From Nemertoderma westbladi (lineage: Eukaryota; Xenacoelomorpha; Nemertodermatida; Nemertodermatidae): a stretch of DNA of 64,000 nucleotides. The notes under the pieces are model-generated. The model was not told where the DNA came from. It did not search any database and saw only the letters and a list, made by a program, of their open reading frames with translations. Positions within the stretch are counted from its first letter, which is position 1; each line of letters starts with the position of its first letter. The stretch is from contig JAUCBJ010008430.1 in assembly GCA_032718475.1 (NCBI GenBank), positions 1-64,000 of the forward strand. The letters run 5' to 3'. Below, in pieces: positions 23,601 to 33,395 of the stretch. The translations under genes were made by a program, and so were the position numbers.

Positions 23601-26600
23601 TCCCATAGAGGAGTACTGGAACTACTGCTGCTCTAAATAATCGGACCTTAAGTTTCCGATTAATTCTCGGTGACTTCCAAATCATGGAAAGCCTATTCAA
23701 GGCTGCCCATGCCTTTCCCTTACATATTCGAAGGTCCTCACCTGACTTCCGGATCCATGATCCCACGTAACAGAAGTCGTCCACATGCTCAAGCATACCA
23801 TCCTTTGAGCTTATGCTCATCCGATCAGAGACTTGCTGAGGACTTTCAAAGTTAACTGTCAAAATTTTGGTATTTCTGGAGTTAATAAAAAGACCAACAC
23901 TAGAATCAGCACGTTCTAATGAGCTGAGGAGCCGTTGGTCTCCCTCTAGTGATTCTGAGAGTACTCCTAAGTCATCAGCAAAGTCTAGATCAGTTAGGTA
24001 CTTGGCAGGATTTCCTCGACTTCTTGAGCCAGTAGGTGGAGTTATCATGACCCCAACATCATTATGATGATCTAAGGACATGCGTAGAACATAGTCAACC
24101 ACAATTATGAACATGAATGATGCAAGTTTGTCTCCCTGGAGGACGCCCCATAACACTTCAAATGGTTCTGTGCAAACGTCAACAGTAGACACAAATGATG
24201 TCTAACTATCGTATACTGTTCTGATTGCTGCAATAATTTCATCAGGAATCCCATATAATGAAAGTATGCTGAACATACGTGAGCGAGAGACTGAATCAAA
24301 GGCCTTGAAGAAGTCAACAAAGATAACAGCCAGATGCCTGTCTTTCTTTTTTGATAACTCTTCAATTATCCTTCTAAGTGCCAAAATGGGCTCCATGGTC
24401 CCACGACCTTTACGGAACGCATTCTGATTTCCACGGCGCAGTCTCTCAATGGGATCCCTGATGCGATTTAATAGAATTCTATTGTATAGCTTTGCTGCAA
24501 TTGAGATCAATGAGATTCCTCGAAGTGTAAATGCATTACAGTCTTGTATAGAGCTCCTGTATTTCCTACGAAACAGAATATGGTCTATCTGGGACTTGTG
24601 ACCACTGGCTCCACTATGAGTCCATAGCTTTCCAGTTCGCTTCTTGAACTCCACCTACTGGCTCCAGAAGTCGAGGAAATCCTGCCAAGTACCTAACTGA
24701 TCTAGACTTTGCTGATGACTTAGGAGTACTCTCAGAATCACTAGAGGGAGCCCAACGGCTCCTCAGCTCATTAGAACATGCTGATTCTAGTGTTGGTCTT
24801 TTTATTAACTCCAGAAAGACCAAAATTTTGACAGTTAACTTTGAAAGTCATCAGCAAGTCTCTGATCGGATGAGCATAAGCTCAAAGGATGGTATGCTTG
24901 AGCATGTGGACGACTTCTGTTACCTGGGATCATGGATCCGGAAGTCAGGTGAGGACCTTCGAATACGTAAGGGAAACGCATGGGCAGCCTTGAATAGGCT
25001 TTCCATGATTTGGAAGTCACCGAGAATTAATCGGAAACTTAAGGTCCGATTATTTAGAGCAGCAGTAGTTCCAGTACTCATCTATGGGAGTCCATGCTGG
25101 TCTCTAACTGCTGAGGACACAAAATCTCTGGATGGCACATTCACAAGAATCCTACGCCGGGTTCACTGTGTCAAGTACAATGCACACATCTCTAACCTGA
25201 CACTATATAACATTGGAGGTGTCTCATTGGTTCCCACAAGCTTGACACTAGAATACAATCGCCTCCGCTTTGCAGGACATTGCTTTCGCCGTGAGGACCA
25301 GCCAGTGCATAATCTTGTACTTTGGCAGCCTCATGGAGTGAATAAGCACGGTGGACAGCCTATGACTTTCTTGAGACGCATCTTAAAGGACACTGGCCTT
25401 GAAGATGCGGATGATCTAGCAAATGTCATGGGTGATAGGGAGTTGTGGCGGCGCAATTTTGTCGACAAGCCGGCACAGCATTCTTAAAAATGCAGCTGCA
25501 ATGCAGCATGCCGATACTAGTACTAGTAATAAGAATGCATGCTGATCCACTCCATCAGTAGCTGCTTGTAGATTGTGGTAGAAATTTTCCACCTCCTCTA
25601 CAAGGGCAACACTAGTTGGAGAGTAGCACACAATCAAAACCACCTTAGAAAACTTCTTAGCCAGTCTTCCAGAACATGAGAAGTGGCAACGGATGATGCG
25701 GTTAGAGATTTGGTCTATTTTGTCCAATGCTGCATGTGCAGTTGGATTCATCAATAGACCAATTCCACCTTTGCCACTATCATCTGCTGATGCGAGGCGA
25801 GTCGAAATGAAATCAGGGACCACGAAAACCCCCGCAAGTATAATTTTAGGTCGGTGGTGTGATCCTTCCTATCAGACACCATTACCCCCTTAAGGTCCCA
25901 CCTTGGTGTTGTGGTTGCATTGAATTCGCATCTCTCGGAGGTCGTGGGTTCGATCATCGTATGTGCCAGGACAGTTTTCGTTTCGACACGAATGCTTGTG
26001 CGTAATTCATGGCCTAACAGCCGAAGAAAATTTACTTTTACTTTACTTTTTACCCCATTCAGATAGTTTTGCGCGGGAGGTTTGAACTTTGAGTCGATTA
26101 TCTCTGAATGACATTTTTCGCACGAAAAAATACTACTCCTCCGCCATTTCTTAACCGTTTTTTGCAATTTGTTTTGCTTTATATGAAAGGTGTTAATTTT
26201 ATATTACTTCCCCATTTTTCGAATGAAAGTTACAAAAAACATTTGTTATTTTCAGTTTTTAAAAAAATTTGAATTTTTTTTTACAAAATTGGCAATTATC
26301 ATAAATAGAAAACGAAAATACAAAAAGTGCGTGAAAAATGTGATGAAAATGAACATGCTGGTTCCAAAAAATGTGGTATCGGAAAATAAAAATGGGAAAT
26401 AAAGGAGGTGTTAGGAAATAAATAGGGAAATAAAGGAGGAAGTAGTCGATAACCATATTACTACTTATTACTTTAAACACTTTAAAAACATTCTATGGGA
26501 AACTGTCCCGGCGGGATGAAGTTATGTAATTTTATTTTACAAATAAAAGTACAAAATAAATTGTAGGACTCAGATGTGAATGTTGAGTTCAACGTGTATC

Positions 26601-29600
26601 CGTGCGCCACCTACCGTCTGTTTTATAACATTGCAGATTCCGAATGGCGGCAATGCCTACGAAAATAGCCTCCCTTGGAGCCGACATCCGTCTGTGTCCC
26701 AGGGTTATCTACCGGCTGTTCATCGACTCCGAGATATTGTGCAACGAGCACCGCCCACTGCAGCGGTACCTCGCGATGTGGTACGGGGATATGGCGCAGA
26801 AGTGGCGACTCATATACCGGGGGTCCAGGGACGGGTTCACTGGAGCCGCATTCCATCAGCTGGTAGACGGTTACGGGCCCACCTTCACTATAGTCTGTGT
26901 AAGTTTGTACCACCTTCTCTATAGTCTGTGTAAGTTTGTACCACCTTCTCTATAGTCTGTGTAAGTTTGTACCACCATCACTATTAATAGTCTGAGTGAC
27001 TTTGTTTGTACCACATTCACTATGTGTAAGTTTGTTTGTACCACATTCACTATAGTCTGTGTAAGTTTGTTTGTACCACATTCACTATAGTCTGTGTAAG
27101 TTTGTACCACCTTCACTATATAGTCTGTGTAAGTTTTTACCACATTCACTATAGTATGTGTAAGTTTGTACCACATTCCCTATAGTCAGTGTAAGTTTGT
27201 ACCACATTCACTATAGTTTGTGTAAGTTTGTACCCCATTCACTATAGTCTGTGTAACTTTGTAGTAGTGTTGTACCACATTCACTATAGTCTGTGTAAGT
27301 TTATACCATCTTCACTATAGTCTGTGTAAGTTTTTACCACATTCACTATAGTCTGTGTAAGTTTGTACCATCTTCACTATAGTCTGTGTAAGTTTGTACC
27401 ACATTCACTATGTGTAAGTTTGTTTGTACCACATTCACTATAGTCTGTGTAAGTTTTTACCACATTCACTATAGTATGTGTAAGTTTGTTTGTACCACAT
27501 TCACTATAGTCTGTGTAAGTTTGTACCACCTTCACTATTGTATGTGTAAGTTTGTACCACATTCACTATAGTTTGTGTAAGTTTGTACCACATTCACTAT
27601 AGTCTGTGTAAGTTTGTTTGTACCACATTCACTATAGTCTGTGTAAGTTTGTACCACCTTCACTATATTGTCTGTATAAGTTTTTACCACATTCACTATA
27701 GTATGTGTAAGTTTGTACCACATTCACTATAGTTTGTGTAAGTTTGTACCACATTCACTATAGTCTGTGTAAGTTTGTTTGTACCACATTCACTATAGTC
27801 TGTGTAAGTTTGTACCACCTTCACTATTGTATGTGTAAGTTTGTACCACATTCACTATAGTTTGTGTAAGTTTGTACCACATTCACTATAGTCTGTGTAA
27901 GTTTGTTTGTACCACATTCACTATAGTCTGTGTAAGTTTGTACCACCTTCACTATATTGTCTGTGTAAGTTTGTAGCACATTCACTATAGTCTGTGTAAG
28001 TTTGTACCACATTCACTATAGTTTGTGTAAGTTTGTACCACATTCACTATAGTCTGTGTAAGTTTGTTTGTACCACATTCACTATAGTCTGTGTAAGTTT
28101 GTACCACCTTCACTATATTGTCTGTGTAAGTTTTTACCACATTCACTATAGTATGTGTAAGTTTGTACCACATTCACTATAGTATGTGCGAATTGTTTTG
28201 TACCACATTCACTATAGTTTGTGTAAGTTTGTACCACATTCACTATAGTCTGTGTAAGTTTGTTTGTACCACATTCACTATAGTTTGTGTAAGTTTGTAC
28301 CACATTCACTATAGTCTGTGTAAGTTTGTTTGTACCACATTCACTATAGTCTGTGTAAGTTTGTACCACCTTCACTATATTGTCTGTGTAAGTTTTTACC
28401 ACATTCACTATAGTATGTGTAAATTTGTACCACATTCCTTATAGTCAGTGTAAGTTTGTACCACATTCACAATAGTATGTGTAAGTTTGTATTGTACCAC
28501 ATTCACTATAGTCTGTGTAAGTTTGTACCACATTCACTATAGTATGTGTAAGTTTGTACCACATTCACTATAGTATGTGCGAATTGTTTTGTACCACATT
28601 CACTCTGTGTAAGTTTGTACCACATTCACTATAGTCTTTGTAAGTTTGTAGTGTTGTACCACATTCACTATAGTATGTGTAAGTTTGTATTGTACCACAT
28701 TCACTATAGTCTGTGTAAGTTTGTATTGTACCACATTCACTATAGTATGTGTAAGTTTGTACCACATTCACTATAGTATGTGTAAGTTTGTACCACATTC
28801 ACTATAGTATGTGTAAGTTTGTACCACATTCACTATTGTATGTGTAAGTTTGTACCACATTCACTATAGTATGTGCGAATTGTTTTGTACCACATTCACT
28901 CTGTGTAAGTTTGTACCACATTCACTATAGTCTTTGTAAGTTTGTAGTGTTGTACCACATTCACTATAGTATGTGTAAGTTTGTACCACATTCACTATAG
29001 TCTTTGTAAGTTTGTAGTGTTGTACCACATTCACTATAGTCTGTGTAAGTTTGTACCACATTCACTATAGTATGTGTAAGTTAGTATTGTACCACATCCA
29101 CTCTAGTATGTGTAAGTTTGTACCACATTCACTATATAGTATGTGTAAGTTTGTATTGTACCACATCCACTATAGTATGTGTAAGTTTGTACCACATTCA
29201 CTATATAGTATGTGTAAGTTTGTATTGTACCACATTCACTATAGTCTGTGTAAGTTTGTATTGTACCACATTCACTATAGTCTGTGTAAGTTTGTATTGT
29301 ACCACATTCACTATAGTATGTGTAAGTTTGTATTGTACCACATTCACTATAGTCTGTGTAAGTTTGTATTGTACCACATTCACTATAGTATGTGTAAGTT
29401 TGTACCACATTCACTATAGTATGTGTAAGTTTGTACCACATTCACTATAGTATGTGTAAGTTTGTACCACATTCACTATTGTATGTGTAAGTTTGTACCA
29501 CATTCACTATAGTATGTGCGAATTGTTTTGTACCACATTCACTCTGTGTAAGTTTGTACCACATTCACTATAGTCTTTGTAAGTTTGTAGTGTTGTACCA

Positions 29601-32600
29601 CATTCACTATAGTATGTGTAAGTTTGTACCACATTCACTATAGTCTTTGTAAGTTTGTAGTGTTGTACCACATTCACTATAGTCTGTGTAAGTTTGTAGC
29701 ACATTCACTATAGTCTGTGTAAGTTTGTACCACATTCACTATAGTATGTGTAAGTTAGTATTGTACCACATCCACTCTAGTATGTGTAAGTTTGTACCAC
29801 ATTCACTATATAGTATGTGTAAGTTTGTATTGTACCACATCCACTATAGTATGTGTAAGTTTGTACCACATTCACTATATAGTATGTGTAAGTTTGTATT
29901 GTACCACATTCACTATAGTCTGTGTAAGTTTGTATTGTACCACATTCACTATAGTCTGTGTAAGTTTGTATTGTACCACATTCACTATAGTATGTGTAAG
30001 TTTGTATTGTACCACATTCACTATAGTCTGTGTAAGTTTGTACCACATTCACTATAGTCTGTGTAAGTTTGTACCACATTCACTATAGTCTGTGTAAGTT
30101 TGTAGCACATTCACTATACTCTGTGTAAGTTTGTACCACCTTCACTTTAGTCTGTGTAAGTTTGTACCACATTCACAATAGTATGTGTAAGTTTGTACCA
30201 CATTCACTAAAGTCTGTGTAAGTTTGTAGAGTTGTACCACATTCACTATAGTCTGTGTAAGTTTGTGCCACATTCACTATAGTATGTGTAAGTTTGTATT
30301 GTACCACATTCACTATAATATGTGTAAGTTTGTATTGTACAACATTCACTAGTCTGTGTAAGTTTGTGCCACATTCACTATAATCTGTGTAAGTTTGTAC
30401 CCCATTCACTATTAGTCGTGTAAGTTTGTACCACATTCACTCTGTGTAAGTTTGTACCACATTCACTATTAGTCGTGTAAGTTTGTATTGTACCACATTC
30501 ACTATAGTCTGTGTAAGTTTGTGCCACATTCACTATAGTATGTGTAAGTTTGTACCACATTCACTATTAGCCTGTGTAAGTTTGTGCCACATTCACTATA
30601 GTATGTGTAAGTTTGTACCACATTCACTATAGTCTGTGTAAGTTTGTACCACATTCACTATAGTCTGTGTAAGTTTGTACCCCATTCACTATTAGTCTTT
30701 GTAAGTTTGTACCCCATTCACTATAGTATGTGTAAGTTTGTACCACATTCACTATGTGTAAGTTTGTATTGTACCACATTCACTATAGTCTGTGTAAGTT
30801 TGTATTGTACCACATCCACTATAGTCTGTGTAAGTTTGTGCCACATTCACTATAGTCTGTGTAAGTTTGTGCCACATTCACTGTAAGTTTGTACCACATT
30901 CACTATAGTATGTGTAAGTTTGTACCCCATTCACTATTAGCCTGTGTAAGTTTGTTCCACATTCACTATAGTCTGTGTAAGTTTGTATTGTACCACATCC
31001 ACTATAGTATGTGTAAGTTTGTACCACATTCACTATAGTATGTGCGAATTTTTTTGTACCACATTCACTCTGTGTAAGTTTGTACCACATTCACTATTGT
31101 ATGTGTACGTTTGTACCACATTCACTTAGTCTGTGTAAGTTTGTAGCACATTCACTATAGTCTGTGTAAGTTTGTACCACCTTCACTATAGTTTGTGTAA
31201 GTTTGTATTGTACCACATCCACTATAGTATGTGTAAGTTTGTACCACATTCACTATTGTATGTGTAAGTTTATACCCCATTCACTATTAGTCTTTGTAAG
31301 TTTGTACCCCATTCACTATTGTCTGTGTAAGTTTGTATTACCTTCACTATAGTCTGTGTAAGTTTGTACCACATTTACTATAGTCTGTGTAAGTTTGTAC
31401 CACATTCACTATAGTCTGTGTAAGTTTGTACCCCATTCACTATTGTCTGTGTAAGTTTGTATTACCTTCACTATAGTCTGTGTAAGTTTGTACCACATTC
31501 ACTATAGTATGTGTAAGTTTGTACCACATTCACTATAGTCTGTGTAAGTTTGTATTACCTTCACTATAGTCTGTGTAAGTTTGTAGTACCTTCACTATAG
31601 TCTGTGTAAGTTCATCCTACCTTCACTTTAGCCTGTGTAAGTTTGTACCATCTTCACTATAGTTGAGTGACTATGCTCTGCCAATAACCTGATTGTCTTT
31701 CCGGTACCGGGGTAATTGTTATTTTAGGTAGTGGTATAATAATTGTTGCCTTATATTTACAGACTACATCCCGTTGTATATTTGGCGGGTTTACTGACGC
31801 ACAGTGGGATGCGGTCCAATCGTATCCGCAGGGAAAGAAGAATCCAAAGAATGAAGGCAAATACTCCACTTCCACCCAATCATTCCTCTTCTCTTTGATA
31901 AATAAAGAAGATATACGGCCAATCAGATTCCCGATCCAACAGCCAGAGTTCGCTATATGCAGTCATCCTCTGTAAGTACAGTTTGTTATGCAGTCATCCT
32001 ATGTAAATACAGTTCGTTATTCAGTCATCCTCTGTAAGTACAGTTCGTTATGCAGTCATCCTCTGTACGTACAGTTCGTTATGCAGTCAACCTCTGTAAC
32101 TACAGTTCGTTATGCAGTCATCCTCTGTACGTACAGTTCGTTATGCACTCATCCTCTGTAACTTCAGTTTGTTATGCAGTCATCCTCTGTAAGTACAGTT
32201 TGTTATGCAGTCATCCTCTGTAACTACAGTTCGTTATGCAGTCATCCTCTGTAAGTACAGTTCGTTATGCAGTCATCCTCTGTACGTACAGTTCGTTATG
32301 CAGTCAACCTCTGTAACTACAGTTCGTTATGCAGTCATCCTCTGTACGTACAGTTCGTTATGCAGTCATCCTCTGTAACTTCAGTTTGTTATGCAGTCAT
32401 CCTCTGTAACTACAGTTCGTTATGCAGTCATCCTCTGTACCTACAGTTCGTTATGCAGTCATCATCTGTACGTATAGTTCGTTATGCAGTCATCCTCTGT
32501 AACTAAAGTTCGTTATGCAGTCATCCTCTGTACGTACAGTTCGTTATGCAGTCAACCTCTGTAACTACAGTTCGTTATGCAGTCATCATATGTAAATACA

Positions 32601-33395
32601 GTTCGTTATGCAGTCATCCTATGTAAATACAGTTCGTTATGCAGTCATCCTCTGTACGTACAGTTCGTTATGCAGTCATCCTCTGTAACTACAGTTCGTT
32701 ATGCAGTCATCCTCTGTAACTACAGTTCGTTATGCAGTCATCCTCTGTACGTACAGTTCGTTATGCAGTCATCCTCTGTAACTAAAGTTCGTTATGCAGT
32801 CATCCTCTGTACGTACAGTTCGTTATGCAGTCAACCTCTGTAACTACAGTTCGTTATGCAGTCATCCTCTGTACGTACAGTTCGTTATGCAGTCAACCTC
32901 TGTAACTACAGTTCGTTATGCAGTCATCATATGTAAATACAGTTCGTTATGCAGTCATCCTATGTAAATACAGTTCGTTATGCAGTCATCCTCTGTAACT
33001 ACAGTTCGTTATGCAGTCATCCTCTGTACGTACAGTTCGTTATGCAGCCATCCTCTGTAAGTACAGTTCGTTATGCAGTCATCCTCTGTAAGTGCAGTTC
33101 GTTATGCAGTCATCCTCTGTAAGTGCAGTTCGTTATGCAATCACCCCTCCACTGCACAAATAACTTTCGTTCCAGATTTGGTCCGGTGTTTGGTGCCGGT
33201 CCCGACCTACTAATTGGTAACAACTGCAACTCTCTGACTTCGAGTAAATCCGTGTTTCCCCACTCGTACAACGCTAGGGATACCCCGGCGAACATCTTGG
33301 CTGGGGGACCGACCTTCGCTGTCTACGATATCGAGGTGTTTACCATTGCTGGTGGGGTGGGAGGCGGAGTGGCGGTGGGGCAGGATTCCGGGTGA
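8505..33395 (+). CDS. BACK-like/TLDc-domain protein gene, five 3' exons (gene-level entry)
   Basis: Five exons with AG/GT borders join in phase: 8505-8638, 21526-21752, 26637-26898, 31763-31971 and 33176-33395, giving about 350 codons to a TGA stop. The first two exons encode a helical region like the BACK domain that follows BTB domains. The last three encode a TLDc domain: [10 protein letters not shown], then FGGFTD.QWD, then [19 protein letters not shown] and a C-terminal YDIEVF. TLDc proteins (OXR1/NCOA7/TLDC families) are linked to oxidative-stress resistance and V-ATPase binding; a BTB-BACK-TLDc arrangement would suggest a cytosolic adaptor, which is inference. The 5' exons, expected to encode BTB, were not found and probably lie left of the window. 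Introns are 12.9, 4.9, 4.9 and 1.2 kb and are mostly transposons or tandem arrays. Confidence 0.85.
8639..9281. other. Intronic AT-rich DNA with ATATCGAG clusters
   Basis: From about 8920 to 9105 the word AATATCGAG or AATAACGAG recurs irregularly, giving low-complexity sequence. No gene was found. The segment ends at the GAAAT target site of the LTR element starting at 9282. Confidence 0.6.
9282..9837 (+). repeat. 5' LTR of the gag-only element
   Basis: The 556-bp LTR is TG...CA bounded. It contains a perfect 12-bp hairpin (CACGAGGTTGAT, 7-nt loop, complement; 9343-9373). Near its end is a second hairpin GGGATCC/GGATCCC (9814-9831). Both structures recur in the other copies. Confidence 0.92.
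9945..13601 (+). pseudogene. Degraded gag of the BEL/Pao-like element
   Basis: A nearly continuous coding track crosses several frames. An ATG at 9945 opens a short frame with a stop near 10047. The track continues at 10247-10612 (helical), 10614-11216 (a long Glu/Arg coiled coil), 11217-11890, 11890-12745 and 12745-13601. In-frame stops lie at 11347, 12428 and 12885. Three of the frame changes fall in runs of eight or more Gs (about 11207, 11890 and 12738). The last segment carries C-x3-H, then C, then C-x2-C-x4-GH-x4-C around 13065-13215, with the words THKTRSC and NGLCHQC; this layout is typical of BEL/Pao Gag. A segment of about 60 bp is directly repeated at 11500-11620. This copy cannot make full-length Gag as read unless the poly-G tracts are miscounted. 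Confidence 0.7.
13602..15255. repeat. Degenerate GTTAGTAGAG-type tandem repeats inside the LTR element
   Basis: Units such as AGAGGGTACGTAGTACCGTTAGT (13735-13975), GTGGGCACCGCAAGCGCCACG (13999-14070, 14597-14620, 14715-14740) and AGGGCACATAGGGTGCCAG (14400-14585) are interspersed with GTTAGTAGAG. The last two have inverted ends (GTGGGC..GCCAC, GGCAC..GTGCC). Nothing here resembles pol. The remaining stretch to 15255 holds no gene. Confidence 0.75.
15270..15825 (+). repeat. 3' LTR of the gag-only element
   Basis: This is the second 556-bp LTR, about 99% identical to the first by eye. It follows a purine tract GCATGGGGGGAG. Confidence 0.92.
16087..16269 (+). repeat. 5' LTR of the CsRn1-like element
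   Basis: The 183-bp terminal repeat runs TGTGGC...GCCACA and looks base-for-base identical to 20243-20425. Confidence 0.95.
16270..16279 (+). promoter_or_regulatory. Primer-binding site (tRNA-Trp type)
   Basis: TTGGTGACCC directly follows the LTR. TGGTGACCC is complementary to the last nine bases of tRNA-Trp (GGGTCACCA). CsRn1 elements are known to use this primer; the match beyond nine bases is poor here. Confidence 0.7.
16368..17072 (+). CDS. Gag of the CsRn1-like element
   Basis: This 234-residue frame starts at the first ATG after the LTR and primer site (16368); an in-frame ATG at 16224 lies inside the LTR and is not used as the start. It begins MAEATANAV, then PPFW and WFAQAEAQF, the usual start of Ty3/gypsy capsid domains. 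It ends with a zinc motif of the order C-x2-H-x9-C-x3-C (residues about 206-222), the CHCC variant seen in CsRn1-type Gag. The protein would form the cytoplasmic particle. It stops at TAG 17070-17072, inside a predicted hairpin that with the upstream heptamer could direct -1 frameshifting into pol. Confidence 0.92.
   Translation: MAEATANAVSIKLPPFWTTQPEVWFAQAEAQFHIRSITEDATKYYYVVGALDQETAARLLKLIRNPPATDKYLKLKGQLLKAFGLSRRERAARLWDLDGLGDRRPSQLLGEMQALLGDDNAGLLFEEAFLRQMPAAIRLQLAEEDFRDLDRVADRADALWEASRQTSLAAHAVRKPTPVPPQRTGKNSSSASTPAPRAPNSNPDWCYYHQTFGPTARKCRQPCSYQGNAPAGRL
17045..17090 (+). promoter_or_regulatory. Programmed -1 ribosomal frameshift signal (gag/pol)
   Basis: GGGAAAC at 17045-17051 is in the exact phase for X XXY YYZ slippage (gag codons GGA AAC). 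A 5-nt spacer follows (17052-17056), then a stem-loop: 17057-17067 pairs with 17080-17090 (11 bp, nearly all G/C), T17068 is bulged, and 17069-17072 pairs with 17076-17079 around a 3-nt loop. The gag stop lies in the upper stem. Pol is open in the -1 frame across this point. G GGA AAC is a proven slippery site in retroviruses; its use here is inference. Confidence 0.88.
18275..18314 (+). repeat. 20-bp perfect tandem duplication inactivating pol
   Basis: CAGGAGTTCGTGGGGATGGT occurs at 18275-18294 and again at 18295-18314. The extra 20 bp shifts the frame at the end of the reverse transcriptase region. It is either a slippage event after insertion or an assembly artefact. Confidence 0.95.
20229..20242 (+). 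other. Polypurine tract before the 3' LTR
   Basis: A run of eleven Gs (20229-20239) precedes TCA and the 3' LTR at 20243. This is the expected site for plus-strand priming. Confidence 0.75.
20243..20425 (+). repeat. 3' LTR of the CsRn1-like element
   Basis: The 183-bp repeat appears identical to 16087-16269 and is followed by the target-site copy AAAG. Confidence 0.95.
20712..21291 (+). mobile_element. Solo LTR related to the gag-only element, 5-bp TSD
   Basis: This 580-bp segment begins TGTTAGCG, ends CCGTCACA, and is flanked by AAGTA on both sides (20707-20711 and 21292-21296). It shares blocks with the LTRs at 9282 and 15270 (for example CACAACAGGGGTCAGGGG versus CACAATAAGGGTCAGGGG, and ACCGGGATCC) but is clearly diverged. 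There is no internal region, so it is a recombination remnant. The central hairpin (ACGAGGTTGATAT, 3-nt loop, complement) and the terminal GGGATC/GATCCC pairing are kept although loops and flanks have changed. Confidence 0.9.
21526..21752 (+). CDS. TLDc gene, internal exon b (BACK-like region)
   Basis: The acceptor is TTATATTTCAG|TTT and the donor AAAG|GTTAGT. It holds 75 codons plus two bases. [17 protein letters not shown] is the conserved BACK helix that follows the 'LS.E.I' helix of the previous exon. The remainder ([22 protein letters not shown], shown here as two parts: [10 protein letters not shown] and [12 protein letters not shown]) continues the helical linker. The two trailing bases AG pair with the A that starts the next exon to give Arg. 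Confidence 0.85.
21753..23156. other. Intronic DNA without a recognised element
   Basis: AT-rich sequence with no supported coding or repeat structure, apart from a short direct repeat ACTACCACAGACGGACAG near 21891-21925. Confidence 0.5.
23203..24654 (-). pseudogene. Non-LTR retrotransposon endonuclease end plus reverse transcriptase (broken)
   Basis: From 24654 the minus strand encodes the end of an APE-type endonuclease ([18 protein letters not shown]; the DH is typical of its last motif), which runs straight into the RT fingers ([40 protein letters not shown]), so the linker between the two domains is missing. After a stop and frame change near 24200 it continues with [22 protein letters not shown] (the catalytic ADD box) and the thumb and C-terminal region ([30 protein letters not shown]) to a stop at 23203. 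The domain order is that of jockey/RTE-like LINEs; the clade is not settled. This copy is inactive. Confidence 0.85.
24655..25487 (+). pseudogene. Second, inverted copy of the RT C-terminal half
   Basis: The plus strand repeats the segment from the ADD box to the stop (same ending DKPAQHS). It differs from the minus copy by scattered substitutions, for example CYLGSW for CYVGSW and LIYGSP for LLYGSP. It starts abruptly within the RT palm and has no start of its own; the frame is complete from 24828 to 25487. Confidence 0.85.
25530..25860 (-). pseudogene. APE endonuclease N-terminal part of the same LINE
   Basis: Reading leftwards from about 25823 the minus strand encodes [24 protein letters not shown] and [14 protein letters not shown], the middle of a LINE APE endonuclease. 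It stops being recognisable where the inverted RT copy begins. The rest of the endonuclease reappears at 24654 on the same strand, so the inverted copy sits inside this domain. Confidence 0.75.
25861..26060 (+). mobile_element. Possible tRNA-derived SINE fragment
   Basis: GGAGGTCGTGGGTTCGATC (about 25936-25956) resembles a Pol III B box with flanking T-arm. The preceding TTGGTGTTGTGGTTGC is a weak A-box candidate. No second copy, tail or target-site duplication was identified. Confidence 0.3.
26061..26636. other. Intronic AT-rich DNA, no gene
   Basis: Homopolymeric A/T tracts dominate. The acceptor tract TTTTATAACATTGCAG of the next exon ends the stretch. Confidence 0.5.
26637..26898 (+). 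CDS. TLDc gene, exon c (start of TLDc domain)
   Basis: One base completes Arg, then 87 codons follow to a complete codon at 26898. The donor is GTCTGT|GTAAGT, a perfect U1 match. [20 protein letters not shown] and GPTFTIV are the opening strand, helix and strand of a TLDc domain. Two other frames are open here but do not join to neighbouring exons. The last 20 coding bases are the first part of the 31-bp unit tandemly repeated through the following intron. Confidence 0.92.
26879..31664 (+). repeat. Junction-derived minisatellite: 31-bp unit = end of exon c + 5' splice site
   Basis: The unit reads CCACATTCACTATAGTCTGT then GTAAGTTTGTA. The first copy is the real exon-intron border (26879-26909). 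About 150 copies (lengths 24-37 bp) follow and reach 98 nt before the next exon. Nearly all keep GTAAGT. Larger blocks are also duplicated: the pattern at 29051-29419 returns at 29725-30057, and 28568-28860 resembles 28864-29061 and 29507-29704. Open frames in the array are artefacts. Confidence 0.95.
31763..31971 (+). CDS. TLDc gene, exon d
   Basis: The acceptor is TTATATTTACAG|ACT and the donor CCTCT|GTAAGT. It holds 69 codons plus two bases. [11 protein letters not shown] and [11 protein letters not shown] are hallmark TLDc motifs, and PEFAICSHP leads into the next exon. The last 15 bases of the exon are part of the following array's unit. Confidence 0.93.
31957..33145 (+). repeat. Junction-derived minisatellite: 31-bp unit = end of exon d + 5' splice site
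   Basis: The unit is ATGCAGTCATCCTCT then GTAAGTACAGTTCGTT. About 38 copies run from the real border to 30 nt before the next exon. Unlike the previous array, most internal copies have a damaged donor (GTACGT, GTAACT, GTAAAT). GTAAGT is kept at the true border and in some copies mainly near the two ends. Confidence 0.95.
33176..33395 (+). CDS. TLDc gene, last exon e
   Basis: The acceptor is [36 protein letters not shown]-like FPHSYNA and the final strand YDIEVFTI complete the TLDc domain. A short Gly-rich tail ends at TGA 33393-33395. Confidence 0.93.

Larger units (their letters stand above)
23157..25529. repeat. Long inverted repeat built from a non-LTR retrotransposon
   Basis: The left arm (about 23157-24043, minus-strand reading) and the right arm (about 24647-25529, plus-strand reading) are each about 885 bp and roughly 97% identical by eye. 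They are separated by about 600 bp. Both arms carry the C-terminal half of the same reverse transcriptase and end outward with ACTAGTACTAGTA. At the inner junction both sides share AACTCCACC. Confidence 0.9.

Noticed and set aside
26580..26924. Alternative frames at TLDc exon c ([12 protein letters not shown]... and [10 protein letters not shown]...)
   Set aside because: Only the frame giving [10 protein letters not shown] joins in phase to the exons on both sides and matches TLDc.
26879..33145. Possible CRISPR-like arrays because of about 30-bp regular repeats
   Set aside because: The units are contiguous without unique spacers, the DNA is eukaryotic, and there are no cas genes; the unit is an exon-intron border.
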